From DASQHW01 sp038238245 (lineage in GTDB: Bacteria > Actinomycetota > Acidimicrobiia > IMCC26256 > PALSA-610), in NCBI GenBank assembly GCA_038238245.1, contig JBBRXX010000004.1, positions 62,001 to 126,000 of the forward strand: a stretch of DNA of 64,000 nucleotides, read 5' to 3'. Below are positions 33,676-42,649 of the stretch, in pieces. Positions within the stretch are counted from its first letter, which is position 1. Every line of letters starts with the position of its first letter. The position numbers and the translations under genes are program-made. The notes under the pieces were generated by a model, which searched no databases, had not been told where the DNA came from, and saw nothing but the letters and a program-made list of their open reading frames with translations.

Positions 33676-34770
33676 GTGACTCGCGGGCAGATCGCACTGG
33701 CGATTGTGGGATGCGGCTATTGGGGGGCGAAGCACGTTCGCGTGTTCGCCGGCATGCCAGACGTCTCCGTGACCGTCGTCGATACAGATCCAAGCCGTCT
33801 CGCAGCAATGCGACGGGCATATCCAACGATTCGACTCGCGGCCGCGCTCGAGGACGTGCTGCCGCTCGTCGACGCGGTCGTCGTCGCGACCCCGTCGGCA
33901 ACTCACGCGCGCCTCGGCTTGGCCGCCATACGTGCGGGCCGACACGTCTTCGTCGAAAAACCGCTTGCGACCACCGTCGCCGAATGCGAGGCGTTGGTCG
34001 CCGCGGCCGACGCGCACGGTGTGTTGCTCATGGCCGGGCACACCTTCGAGCACAATGCCGCGGTGTGGAAGCTCCGCGAGCTGGTGGCGAGCGGGGCCCT
34101 CGGCGAGATCCGCTACATCGACTCCGCGCGACTCAGCCTCGGGCTGTACCAGTCCGACGTCAACGTGATCTGGGACCTCGCGCCACATGACGTCTCAATC
34201 GCGAATTTCGTGCTCGGGCGGCGCCCGATCGCGGTGTCTGCGTGGGGTCATAGCCACGCGAATCTGGGACTCGAGGACGTCGCGCATCTGCAGCTCCGGT
34301 ACGCGGAGCCCGACGTCCGGGCGTACATCCACGTGAGCTGGCTCGCGCCCTGCAAAGTCCGGAGGGTGACGGTCGTGGGGAGTCACAAGATGGCGGTTTA
34401 CAACGACATGTCCGTCGACGACCGAATACGCGTCTACGACACTGGGATCGACGACCTCGACCTCATCGACGCGGCGCCCGCATCGTCGGTGACCTACCGA
34501 CGCGGCGACATCATCTCGCCGTTCGTCGCGTTCGAGGAGCCCCTGGCGGTGCAGGACGCCCACCTGATCGAGTGCATTCGCAGCGGCTCACCACCCCGTA
34601 CCGACGGGAACAGCGGGCTCGCGGTCGCGCGGGTGCTCGAGGCCGCGAACAGCGCGCTGCTCTCCGGTCGCGAGGTCGCGATCCACAGCCTGCCGCTGAT
34701 CGAGACCGAAGCGCCGGAACGGAGGTTCGAGGAGGAGCGTCCGCTCGTTCTCGACGGGGACACGGCGTGA
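33676..34770 (+). CDS. Gfo/Idh/MocA family sugar dehydrogenase, WbpB-like
   Basis: The 364-residue NAD(P)-dependent oxidoreductase has the nucleotide-binding motif LAIVGCGYWGAKHVRVF near the N-terminus, EKPLATTVAECEAL with the conserved lysine, and WDLAPHDVSI in the C-terminal domain. Together with the aminotransferase next door it matches the WbpB-WbpE pair, which oxidises and then aminates C3 of a UDP-hexuronic acid. GTG 33676 is chosen because the family sequence starts immediately after it and a GAGGG stretch precedes it; ATG 33631 is in frame but adds a low-complexity leader. It overlaps the next gene by GTGA. Confidence 0.85.
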   Translation: MTRGQIALAIVGCGYWGAKHVRVFAGMPDVSVTVVDTDPSRLAAMRRAYPTIRLAAALEDVLPLVDAVVVATPSATHARLGLAAIRAGRHVFVEKPLATTVAECEALVAAADAHGVLLMAGHTFEHNAAVWKLRELVASGALGEIRYIDSARLSLGLYQSDVNVIWDLAPHDVSIANFVLGRRPIAVSAWGHSHANLGLEDVAHLQLRYAEPDVRAYIHVSWLAPCKVRRVTVVGSHKMAVYNDMSVDDRIRVYDTGIDDLDLIDAAPASSVTYRRGDIISPFVAFEEPLAVQDAHLIECIRSGSPPRTDGNSGLAVARVLEAANSALLSGREVAIHSLPLIETEAPERRFEEERPLVLDGDTA

Positions 34771-35906
34771 GCGCCCTGCCGGTTGATGCCGTTCCGTTTC
34801 TCGATCTCGGTGCCCAACACGACGAGATCCGCGCCGAGCTCGATCGCGCCTGGGCGCGAATCACCGCGACGAATGCGTACATCGGCGGCGGGAACGTCGA
34901 GGCGTTCGAAGCCGAGTTCGCGGCGTATTGCGGCGTCTCCCATTGTGTCGGCGTTGCGAATGGCACCGATGCCCTCACGTTGATCCTCGCCGCGCTCGAC
35001 ATCGCGGGGCTCGAGGTCATCGTGCCCGGCAACACGTTCGTGGCCACGGTCGAGGCGATTGTCTCGGTGGGCGCGATCCCGGTCTTCGTCGACGTCGATC
35101 CGCAGACGCTGCTGCTGACCGCGGACCATGTGGCCGAAGCCATCACCGCGAACACCGCGGCGGTGATCGCCGTGCACCTGTACGGGCAGATGCCCGACAT
35201 GGTCGCAATCGCCAAGGTGGCCGACGGCGCGGGGATCGCGCTCGTCGAGGATGCCGCCCAAGCGCACGGTGCGAGCTGGTCCAACCGGCGGGCGGGCTCT
35301 TACGGTCGGGCCGCCGCCTTCAGCTTCTACCCAGGTAAGAATCTGGGCGCGTTCGGTGACGCCGGCGCGGTCACGACCGACGACGCCGACCTCAGCCGCC
35401 GTCTACGCGTGATCGCCAACCACGGCCGGGCGCTCGACGAGTGGCATGTCCACGACGTCGCGGGTTGCAACAGCCGACTCGACGCGCTGCAAGCAGCGAT
35501 CCTCTCGATCAAGCTCGGACGCCTCGATTCGTGGAATGCGCGCCGGCGCGCGGCCGCCAACCACTACCAGTATCTGCTCGAGGGCACGTCGTGCGTTCTC
35601 GTCTCGCAGGATCCACGCGCGACGTCCGTACACCATCTCGAGGTGCTTCGTGTGCCCGACCGGAACGCGGTCCTCGCGGAGTTGGACACGCGTGGCATCG
35701 GTTGGGGACTCCACTATCCGGTACCGAGTCATCAGCAGCGTGCGTATGCGCGCTTCGCGCCGCACCCGCTGCCGGTGACCGAGCAGGCTGCGGACGAGAT
35801 CGTTTCCGTGCCGATGTTCCCGACGATCAGTCGGCACCAGATCGAGCGTGTCTGCGAGGCCCTCGTTGCCGTGACGGAAGAGAGTACGTATGGAAAAACC
35901 GGCTGA
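34767..35906 (+). CDS. DegT/DnrJ/EryC1 family sugar aminotransferase, WbpE-like
   Basis: This 379-residue PLP enzyme has Asp162 in VEDAAQAHGAS, which would contact the pyridine nitrogen, and Lys191 in SFYPGKNLGAFGD as the Schiff-base lysine. GTDALTLILAA (66-76) binds the phosphate. It would aminate the 3-keto sugar made by the upstream dehydrogenase. The N-acetyltransferase (WbpD) and the 6-dehydrogenase (WbpA) that normally accompany this pair are not in the window. Its last codons overlap the start of the Wzz-like gene at 35890. Confidence 0.9.
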   Translation: MSALPVDAVPFLDLGAQHDEIRAELDRAWARITATNAYIGGGNVEAFEAEFAAYCGVSHCVGVANGTDALTLILAALDIAGLEVIVPGNTFVATVEAIVSVGAIPVFVDVDPQTLLLTADHVAEAITANTAAVIAVHLYGQMPDMVAIAKVADGAGIALVEDAAQAHGASWSNRRAGSYGRAAAFSFYPGKNLGAFGDAGAVTTDDADLSRRLRVIANHGRALDEWHVHDVAGCNSRLDALQAAILSIKLGRLDSWNARRRAAANHYQYLLEGTSCVLVSQDPRATSVHHLEVLRVPDRNAVLAELDTRGIGWGLHYPVPSHQQRAYARFAPHPLPVTEQAADEIVSVPMFPTISRHQIERVCEALVAVTEESTYGKTG

Positions 35907-36756
35907 AGGCCGATCGCCGGCAACGACGTCGAACACTCCGGTGACGGCCGCACCGGACGTGTTGGCCGTCGCCGTCTTCCAGCCGAGACGCGTCTCGTTC
36001 CCGCGTCGCGCCCTGGTGCTGTACCTCATCTGGGGACTGCTGATCGTCCTCGTCGGTGCCGAGGTCGGCTATCTGGTCACCTATTTCCAGCAGGCGAAGT
36101 ACGGGGCGCGGTCCGAGATCTATTTCCAGCTCGACAACAGCTTGCCGTCCGGCTTCCTCCGAGAAGACCGCGCGCTGTCAACGCAATTGGTCGCGATCAC
36201 GAGCCGGCAGGTGCTGCTCCCCGTGTCGCAGAAATACAACGTCAGCGTGAAAACGCTGGCCGCGAAGGTGCACGCCACCGTCGTCGAGGAGAGCGAGGTG
36301 ATCCGGATCGAGGTTGACGATCCGTCCCGCGCCCGGGCGAAGACACTCGTCGACAGCGTCACGACGGAGTACCTGAAGGTCGCGCGCGTCGACCCCAACG
36401 CGGACGAGGCCAACCTCGTGAAGGCGAGTATCGCCGATTACACCAGGCAGAGAACCGACCTTCAGACCGCGCTCACCAATGCGGTGGCGGGCAGCTCGAC
36501 CGAAACCCGCCTCAACACCGAGCTGACCAACATCGACGATCAACTGACGGCGTTGAACAGCCGGCTCACTGACATCACGCTCCAGCAAGCCCAGCGGCCG
36601 AGGATCGAACAGATCACCCAGCCGTACCTGCTCGACGACCCCGTGGCTCCGAAGCCGATACGTGCGGCCATCGCCGGGGCACTCGCCGGCCTGGCGATCG
36701 TCGCCCTCGGCGCGACCTTCCTCATCAGACGACATCTTTCGGACCAGCGCAACTGA
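35890..36756 (+). CDS. Wzz-like chain-length determinant protein
   Basis: The 288-residue protein has a basic N-terminal region, a first membrane segment (about 42-65), a long outside region with coiled-coil-like sequence (TRLNTELTNIDDQLTALNSR), a Pro-containing stretch (LLDDPVAPKPIRAA) and a second membrane segment (about 256-277). The proline-rich segment just before TM2 is typical of Wzz co-polymerases. No kinase domain is present. It starts inside the aminotransferase gene and its stop shares a base with the next start. Confidence 0.82.
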   Translation: MEKPAEGRSPATTSNTPVTAAPDVLAVAVFQPRRVSFPRRALVLYLIWGLLIVLVGAEVGYLVTYFQQAKYGARSEIYFQLDNSLPSGFLREDRALSTQLVAITSRQVLLPVSQKYNVSVKTLAAKVHATVVEESEVIRIEVDDPSRARAKTLVDSVTTEYLKVARVDPNADEANLVKASIADYTRQRTDLQTALTNAVAGSSTETRLNTELTNIDDQLTALNSRLTDITLQQAQRPRIEQITQPYLLDDPVAPKPIRAAIAGALAGLAIVALGATFLIRRHLSDQRN

Positions 36757-38417
36757 TGGACCGGCAGGGCGCGGATCCCGACGGGGAGCATCGGGAGGCT
36801 GCCGGACGCGAAGTGACGGAGACGTTCGGGGTCGCGGGCTTCACACTGATCAGTCGCGTCACAGGCCTGCTGCGCGTCGCAGTCGTCGGTGCGATCCTCG
36901 GCCCGACGTTCTTCGCCAACATCTTTCAGGCGACGAACACGGTCCCGAACATCACGTACAACCTGCTGGCCGGATCGCTCCTCACCACGCTCATCGTGCC
37001 GACCCTCGTCGAAGCACTGGACCGGGAGAGTCTCGAGCGGACGCGCGCGATCGCCCAGGGGCTCGTCGGGGTCGTGATCGCCGGATTCTGTGGCGCCGGC
37101 CTCGTCGTGCTCGCGCTCGGTCCGCTGATCGTGCGTCTCCTGACGCTCGGGATACACGATCACCGCGAGGCAGTCGACGCCGGGCACCAGACCTGGGTGC
37201 TGCTGCTCCTGGTCGTGCCGCAGATCGTGTTGTACGGAGTTGCGGCGGTGGGCGTCGCGGCCCAGAACGCGCGGCGCCGTTTCTCCCTCGCGGCCGCGGC
37301 CCCGGCCGTCGAGAACGTCGGGCTGATCGTCACGTTGCTCCTCGCGGCTCGCTGGTTCGGCTCGGGGTTCGGCGTGCGCGAAGTGTCGTCGGGCTGCCTC
37401 ATCCTGCTGGGGGTGGGCGCCACGGTGTCGGTGGCCGCCCATGCGGGACTCCAGCTGTTCGGCGCCGCACGCGTCGGCATCCCGCTGTGGCCGCGATGGG
37501 GCTGGAGCGACCCGGTCGTGCGGGCGTTGTGTCGCCGGATGGTGCCGACGATCGGCACGGCGATGATCGACGCAATCTGGTTCTTCGCCTTGATCGTCGC
37601 CGCAGGCACCGTGCCGGGCGGCGTCGTCGCGATACAGATCGGCTTCAACTTCTACAACGTCCCGCTCGCGCTCAGTGCCCGCGCCGTCGGCACCGTCATG
37701 CTCCCGCGGCTCGCGCGCGACGCCGTCCGGGGTGATCTCGAACAGTTCCGCCAGACCTACGAGTCCGGCGTCTCGTGGGCGTGGTTCGTCGCGGCGCCGG
37801 CATCGGTGATTCTCGTGCTCCTCGCCAAGCCGATCGGGGACGCGCTCGCGTTCGGCCAGATGGCGCACGACAACGGTGCCGCGCTCCTGGCCGCGTCCGT
37901 CGCGTCGATGGGGCTCGCCTTGATCCCCGCCGCGACGCAGGAGTTCGCCCGCTACGCCTGTTACGCGCGCGGTGACGTGCACGCCCCCCTGCGAGCCGGC
38001 GTCGCGTTGGTCCTCGTCACCGCGATCGGCATCCCCATCGCGGTGATGGCCTTCGACGGTGCCGCGATGCTCGCCGCGCTCGGTGTCGTCGTCGCGATCG
38101 GGCAGCTGGCCCGGTGCGTCATCGTCGACCGCGCCGCGCGCCGCGACACCCCTCATCTCGCGTCGGCGTGGTGGCGCCCGCTCCTCCGACACGTCGTCGT
38201 TGCTCTGGGCACGATCGCAACCGCGGCCGTCGTCGCCCACCTCGTGCTGCGCGCGACCAGCGGCGATGTGCGGGCGATCACCGAGGTCGTACTCGCGACG
38301 AGCCTCGGCACGGTCGCTTACGCAGCGCTGCAATCGGCCCTGCGCGCGCCCGAGCTCCCGATGATCCTCCGCCGGAGATCCCGGCCCGTGCCGGTTGGTG
38401 CGGAGAGCAGCTCATGA
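36756..38417 (+). CDS. MurJ/MviN-like lipid-linked oligosaccharide flippase
   Basis: The 553-residue protein with about fourteen membrane segments has the MurJ-type N-terminus (FTLISRVTGLLRVAVVGAIL, then FANIFQATNTVPNITYNLLA over TM2). MurJ proteins flip lipid II. Here the position between a Wzz-like and a Wzy-like gene suggests it flips the operon's own lipid-linked repeat unit, replacing a classical Wzx. Whether it also carries lipid II cannot be told; a housekeeping MurJ is expected elsewhere. TGATG start/stop overlap on the left, ATGA on the right. Confidence 0.88.
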   Translation: MDRQGADPDGEHREAAGREVTETFGVAGFTLISRVTGLLRVAVVGAILGPTFFANIFQATNTVPNITYNLLAGSLLTTLIVPTLVEALDRESLERTRAIAQGLVGVVIAGFCGAGLVVLALGPLIVRLLTLGIHDHREAVDAGHQTWVLLLLVVPQIVLYGVAAVGVAAQNARRRFSLAAAAPAVENVGLIVTLLLAARWFGSGFGVREVSSGCLILLGVGATVSVAAHAGLQLFGAARVGIPLWPRWGWSDPVVRALCRRMVPTIGTAMIDAIWFFALIVAAGTVPGGVVAIQIGFNFYNVPLALSARAVGTVMLPRLARDAVRGDLEQFRQTYESGVSWAWFVAAPASVILVLLAKPIGDALAFGQMAHDNGAALLAASVASMGLALIPAATQEFARYACYARGDVHAPLRAGVALVLVTAIGIPIAVMAFDGAAMLAALGVVVAIGQLARCVIVDRAARRDTPHLASAWWRPLLRHVVVALGTIATAAVVAHLVLRATSGDVRAITEVVLATSLGTVAYAALQSALRAPELPMILRRRSRPVPVGAESSS

Positions 38418-39880
38418 AGACCATGGCGTTCGCGCCGACGAACGCGTCGTATCGGGACGACCTCAAGCTGCTCCTCGTGCTGACCGTGGTCGCCGCGCCC
38501 GCCGCGGCCGCTGCCGCAATCGGTGTGCTCGTCCCCGCCGCGGCGCAGGCGCTGTTCATGCTCGCCGGCCTCGCGGTGGCGGGCGCGTTCTTCGTGATGG
38601 TCGCGGCGCGCCCGGTGCGCGCCGCGTACGTGTTCTTGGCGCTGGAGCCGCTGGTCGGCGGCATCGACCGCGGTGTCCTGATCCCCGTCGTGCGCCCCAG
38701 CGAGGCGCTGCAGGTCTTCCTGACCATGGCGGTCCTCGCCGGCGTGGTCGTGCGTGCGTTGCGCGGCGAGACGTTGCGGATCCACATCACCAAGCTCGAC
38801 CGTGCACTCGTCGTCCTGGCAGTCCTCTCGTCGGTGTGGCCGCTCTTCTGGCTGCTCGCACGCGGGCAGCTCCCGACCTCCTCGGACGTGTTCTTTTCGC
38901 TCGTCTTGTGGCGGCTCGCCGCCCTCTATGCCCTGTTCCGGTGGGTCGTGCGCACGCCGGAGCAGGTGCGGCGCTGCTTCTGGATCCTCGTGGGAGGCGC
39001 CAGCCTGCTTGCGCTGATCGCACTCGCGCAGGCGTTGGGTCACCTGAACCTCGGTGGCGTATGGACCCCGACCCTCAAGGGCGACACGACGGGCCGGGGC
39101 GGAGCGACGCTCAACTCGGCAATCGCGACCGGCGACTACCTCGCGTACAGCCTGGCGGTCGCGCTCCCCTGGTATCTGCGGACTCGCGGTCCGCGCCGGC
39201 TGCTCGGCTGCCTCATCGGGATCATCGCCATCGGCTCGCTGGGCACCGGACAGTTCTCGGCGTGGATCGGAGCGTTGATCGTCTTCTTCGTCGTCGTCTC
39301 CAACGAAGGTGCGATGCGCCGGGTGCTCGTATGGTTCCCGCCGGTCATCGCGCTCGGGGCGTTGGTGGCGTGGCCCGTGATCTCGACGCGGCTCTCGGGA
39401 TTCGGGAGCTACTGGGGCGTGCCGCCGAGCTGGCTCGGGCGCATCGACAACCTCACGAACTTCTACATACCGCGGCTCTCGGGGTTCAACTGGGTGCTCG
39501 GTGTCAGACCTGATCCCGTCCTGCCTGCGTCCGAGACCTGGCGCGACGCCATCTTCCTCGAAAGTGGCCTCCTCTGGTTCTTCTGGGTGGGCGGGATCCC
39601 GCTGTTCCTCGGCTTCCTGTGGTTTGCGCGTGCCACGCTGCGCCACACCCGACGCGTGTACCACTCCCGCGGCGATGACATCGGCGTGGCGGCGCTCGCG
39701 GCCCGCGCCGCGTTCACGGCGATGCTCATCCTCACCGTCATCGACATGCACCTCACGATGCGCGGCGGGGGAGACCTGTTCTTCGTGCTGCTGGGACTGA
39801 GCGCGAACCTCCAGGTGCCGATCAGACCGCGAGAACCCGTGCCGCCCGAGGTCACCCGGCTGGAACGGAGTCTCCGGTGA
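38414..39880 (+). CDS. Wzy/O-antigen-ligase-like polysaccharide polymerase
   Basis: The 488-residue integral membrane protein has about twelve hydrophobic segments and a larger outside loop late in the sequence (about 325-390, with WGVPPSWLGRIDNL), the layout of WaaL/Wzy polymerases, which join repeat units on the outer face. Sequence conservation in this class is low, so the call combines topology with gene order. It starts at ATG 38414 within the flippase stop and overlaps the FemAB-like gene by GTGA. Confidence 0.78.
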   Translation: MKTMAFAPTNASYRDDLKLLLVLTVVAAPAAAAAAIGVLVPAAAQALFMLAGLAVAGAFFVMVAARPVRAAYVFLALEPLVGGIDRGVLIPVVRPSEALQVFLTMAVLAGVVVRALRGETLRIHITKLDRALVVLAVLSSVWPLFWLLARGQLPTSSDVFFSLVLWRLAALYALFRWVVRTPEQVRRCFWILVGGASLLALIALAQALGHLNLGGVWTPTLKGDTTGRGGATLNSAIATGDYLAYSLAVALPWYLRTRGPRRLLGCLIGIIAIGSLGTGQFSAWIGALIVFFVVVSNEGAMRRVLVWFPPVIALGALVAWPVISTRLSGFGSYWGVPPSWLGRIDNLTNFYIPRLSGFNWVLGVRPDPVLPASETWRDAIFLESGLLWFFWVGGIPLFLGFLWFARATLRHTRRVYHSRGDDIGVAALAARAAFTAMLILTVIDMHLTMRGGGDLFFVLLGLSANLQVPIRPREPVPPEVTRLERSLR

Positions 39881-41040
39881 GCGACGCGGCCGTCCAGCCG
39901 CTCGCGGGCGCGGTCCCGCTCCGCCGTGCGAGTCCGTGCTCGAGCATCGAGGACGCGGCCGATCATGCGGAGTGGGACGAGTTCGTCGCTCGTACATTCG
40001 GCGGCGACCTCGCGCAGACGTCGGCGTGGGGTCGCATCAAGCATTCCGCCGGCATGGACGTCCACCGGATCCTCACCCGCGTCGACGGCGAGATCGCCGG
40101 TGGCGCGCAACTCCTCGTCCGGCCGCTTCCGGTGCCTGCGCTGGGCCGCGTGGCATACGCGCCCTACGGTCCGTTGTGCACGCCCGGAGCCTCCGACGAC
40201 GCGCTGACGATGCTCATCCAAGGTCTTCGGGAGCTGTGCCGGCAACAGTCGATCGCCGCGCTCGTCGTGCAACCGCCGCAAGGTGGCGAGCAGCTCGCGT
40301 CCCGGTTGCAGTCCGCAGGGTTCCGCCCGACCGGCGTCGATGTCGCGCCCTCCGCGTCGGTGCGCGTCGACCTGGGGCTCACGCTCGACGAGATGCTCGC
40401 CCGAATGAACCGGCACACGCGACGCGAGTTTCGCCAGAGCCTGCGCGCTCCCGTCTCGGTGCGGAGCGCGACCGGTGATGACCTCGGTTCCTTCTACGAG
40501 CTGTATTGCGTCACCGCCGCCCGGCACGACTTCTCACCTTGGTCACGGCAGTACGTCGACAAGGTGTGGGACGAGCTGCGACCGAAGGCGCAGGTCGAGA
40601 TCCTGCTCGCCTCGGTGGATGGCGTCGACATCGCCGGAAGCATGGTGACGCGCTTCGGCGATACCGCCACCGGCCGCATCGTCGGCTTCGACCCGCAACG
40701 TCTCGCCACGCGCATCCGCACCAACGAGGCCCTCATGTGGGCCGTCATGGAGTGGGCCCGAAACCTTGGGCTTTGCTGGCTCGACGTCGGTGGTGTGGCG
40801 CGCGAGACCGCACGGGCGATCGGCACCGGCACGGTGCCCGAAGGGGACCAGAGCGCGTTGAAGCTGCGTCTGGGCGGGATCCCGTTGGTCTATCCGGAGC
40901 CGCTCGAGCTGGTCGGGAACCCGATGCTGCGTGTCGGGTACCGGGTGCTCGGCTCGCGCAAGGTGGTGCACGCGCTCCGGCGCTCGGTCGAGCGACGCTT
41001 GCGCGAGAGCTCACACGACAAACGCCGGGTGTCGTCGTGA
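39877..41040 (+). CDS. FemAB-like GNAT-fold transferase (first of two)
   Basis: The 387-residue protein has the double-GNAT layout of FemX/FemAB enzymes, with QTSAWGRIKHSAG near residue 50, an R/H-rich central segment (RMNRHTRREFRQSLR), and a C-terminal half ending GDQSALKLRLGG. FemAB proteins move amino acids from aminoacyl-tRNA onto lipid II; related proteins sit in capsule and exopolysaccharide loci. Here it may attach an amino acid or acyl group to the amino sugar of the repeat unit. The exact donor cannot be read from sequence. Start GTG 39877, coupled on both sides. Confidence 0.78.
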   Translation: MSDAAVQPLAGAVPLRRASPCSSIEDAADHAEWDEFVARTFGGDLAQTSAWGRIKHSAGMDVHRILTRVDGEIAGGAQLLVRPLPVPALGRVAYAPYGPLCTPGASDDALTMLIQGLRELCRQQSIAALVVQPPQGGEQLASRLQSAGFRPTGVDVAPSASVRVDLGLTLDEMLARMNRHTRREFRQSLRAPVSVRSATGDDLGSFYELYCVTAARHDFSPWSRQYVDKVWDELRPKAQVEILLASVDGVDIAGSMVTRFGDTATGRIVGFDPQRLATRIRTNEALMWAVMEWARNLGLCWLDVGGVARETARAIGTGTVPEGDQSALKLRLGGIPLVYPEPLELVGNPMLRVGYRVLGSRKVVHALRRSVERRLRESSHDKRRVSS

Positions 41041-41669
41041 CGGGCCGGCGTGCGGCCAAGAGGCTGCTCGACCTCGTCGTCGCGGTACCCCTGCTCGTGG
41101 TGCTGTCGCCGTTGCTCGCAATCGTGGCCGTGCTCGTCAAGGTGGCGGGCCCCGGGCCGGTCTTCTTCCGCCAGGCGCGCGTCGGACTACGTGGTGAACC
41201 GTTCACGATGCTGAAGTTCCGGACGATGGCCGTCGCCGACGCCGACGACCACGCCGCGCTCCGGGAGGCGATCAGACAAGAGCTGAATGGTGAGGCGGTG
41301 GCCGGGAGCAACGGCAGCTTCAAGCTCGACGACGATCCGCGTATCACCCAAGTCGGGCGATGGCTCCGTGCGACGAGCATCGACGAGCTCCCGCAACTCG
41401 TGAATGTCGTGCGAGGAGAGATGTCGCTCGTCGGTCCCCGTCCATCGCTCGGATGGGAAGCGGAGATGTTCCCGCCCGAGTATCGAGTGCGTACCGCGGT
41501 GCCGCCCGGGATCACGGGCCTCTGGCAGGTGCGGGGACGCAGCCGCCTCACCACGCTCGACATGCTGCAACTCGATCGCGAATACGTCGACAACTGGTCG
41601 TTCTGGACCGACGTGCGGATCCTCGTCGAGACGGTACCGACACTCGTGCGCGGCGACGGAGCGCGCTGA
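41037..41669 (+). CDS. Initiating phosphoglycosyl transferase, PglC-type small form
   Basis: The 210-residue monotopic phosphoglycosyl transferase has one N-terminal hydrophobic segment (about 8-33), then FFRQARVGLRGEPFTMLKFR, DELPQLVNVVRGEMSLVGPR and PGITGLWQVRGRS. It consists of the catalytic core only, unlike the 520-residue enzyme at 6450. It would start the repeat unit of this operon by loading a sugar phosphate on undecaprenyl phosphate. Having a second starter enzyme indicates two distinct polymers or two alternative first sugars. Confidence 0.9.
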   Translation: MTGRRAAKRLLDLVVAVPLLVVLSPLLAIVAVLVKVAGPGPVFFRQARVGLRGEPFTMLKFRTMAVADADDHAALREAIRQELNGEAVAGSNGSFKLDDDPRITQVGRWLRATSIDELPQLVNVVRGEMSLVGPRPSLGWEAEMFPPEYRVRTAVPPGITGLWQVRGRSRLTTLDMLQLDREYVDNWSFWTDVRILVETVPTLVRGDGAR

Positions 41670-42649
41670 TGTCGACCCTGCTCGTTGCGACCATCGGTGG
41701 ACACCTGACCCAGCTGGTCGACATCGTCGGACGGCTACCGCACGCCGACGGCAGCGACAGTCGCGTCTGGGTCACGCACGATCATGCGCAGAGCCGATCG
41801 TTGCTGCACGGGGAGAAGACGGTGTTCGTTCCCTACGTCGGCGCGAAGGATGTCGGGGGAGTGCTGCGCAACGTTCCGGTCGCGCGCCGGCTCCAGCGCG
41901 AGTGGCAGTTCACCCGCGTCGTGTCGACCGGGTCGGGTGTCGCGCTCGGTTACCTGCCGTATCTCGCGGCCCGCGGCGTGCAGGCGCACTACGTCGAGAG
42001 CGCCACGCGTGTCGGCGGGCCGTCGGTCACCGGCCGGTTGCTCGGCGGGGTTCCCGGCGTGCGGGTGTACAGCCAGTACCGGCATCTCGCGCACGGTCGT
42101 TGGCGTTACGCGGGTTCGGTGTTCGACGGCTTCACTGCAGTCGTACGAACGGAACGCACCGTGATCCGCCGCGCGGTGGTCGCAGTCGGCACCATGAACG
42201 AGTTCCCGTTCCGGCGGATGCTCGATGCCGTGGTGCCGCTGCTCGGCGCCGGCGGCGCCGTCGAACGCGCGCAAGGGTCGCCGATCGAGACGTTGTGGCA
42301 GACCGGCGGCACACCGGTGGAGGGACTCGGCATCGACGCGCGCGAATGGCTGCCGGCGGCCGAGATGGAGGCGCAACTCGCCGCGGCCGACGTCGTGATC
42401 ACCCATGGCGGCACCGGCTCGGCCTTGTCCGCACTGCGCGCCGGTCGCTTCCCGGTGCTGCTTCCGCGCCGGGCCGCGTTCGCCGAGATCGGCGACGAGC
42501 ACCAGGACCGCTTTGCGCGTGAGCTCGCCGAGCGCGGGCTCGCCCTTCACCGCGGCGTCGATGCGCTCACTGCGGACGACATCTTCCTCGCCGCGACTCG
42601 TCGCGTCGAACGCGCGACCGCGCCCCCGCCCTTCGAGCTCGTGCCGTGA
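41669..42649 (+). CDS. Fused Alg14-Alg13-like glycosyltransferase (GT28)
   Basis: The 326-residue protein has an Alg14-like N-terminal half beginning LLVATIGGHLTQLVDIVGRL, then an Alg13/GT28-like C-terminal half with VVITHGGTGSALSALRAGRF and GDEHQDRFARELAERG. In bacteria the two halves are often separate (for example CpsF/CpsG or EpsE/EpsF); here they are one chain. The N-terminal part usually anchors the complex to the membrane and recognises the acceptor, while the C-terminal part binds the UDP-sugar. It would add the second sugar after the PglC-type enzyme. ATG 41669 overlaps the preceding stop. Confidence 0.85.
   Translation: MSTLLVATIGGHLTQLVDIVGRLPHADGSDSRVWVTHDHAQSRSLLHGEKTVFVPYVGAKDVGGVLRNVPVARRLQREWQFTRVVSTGSGVALGYLPYLAARGVQAHYVESATRVGGPSVTGRLLGGVPGVRVYSQYRHLAHGRWRYAGSVFDGFTAVVRTERTVIRRAVVAVGTMNEFPFRRMLDAVVPLLGAGGAVERAQGSPIETLWQTGGTPVEGLGIDAREWLPAAEMEAQLAAADVVITHGGTGSALSALRAGRFPVLLPRRAAFAEIGDEHQDRFARELAERGLALHRGVDALTADDIFLAATRRVERATAPPPFELVP

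Noticed and set aside
36540..38333. 597-codon minus-strand ORF over the flippase gene
   Set aside because: It is Asp/Arg/His-rich with no domain, and antisense to a clear MurJ-type membrane protein.
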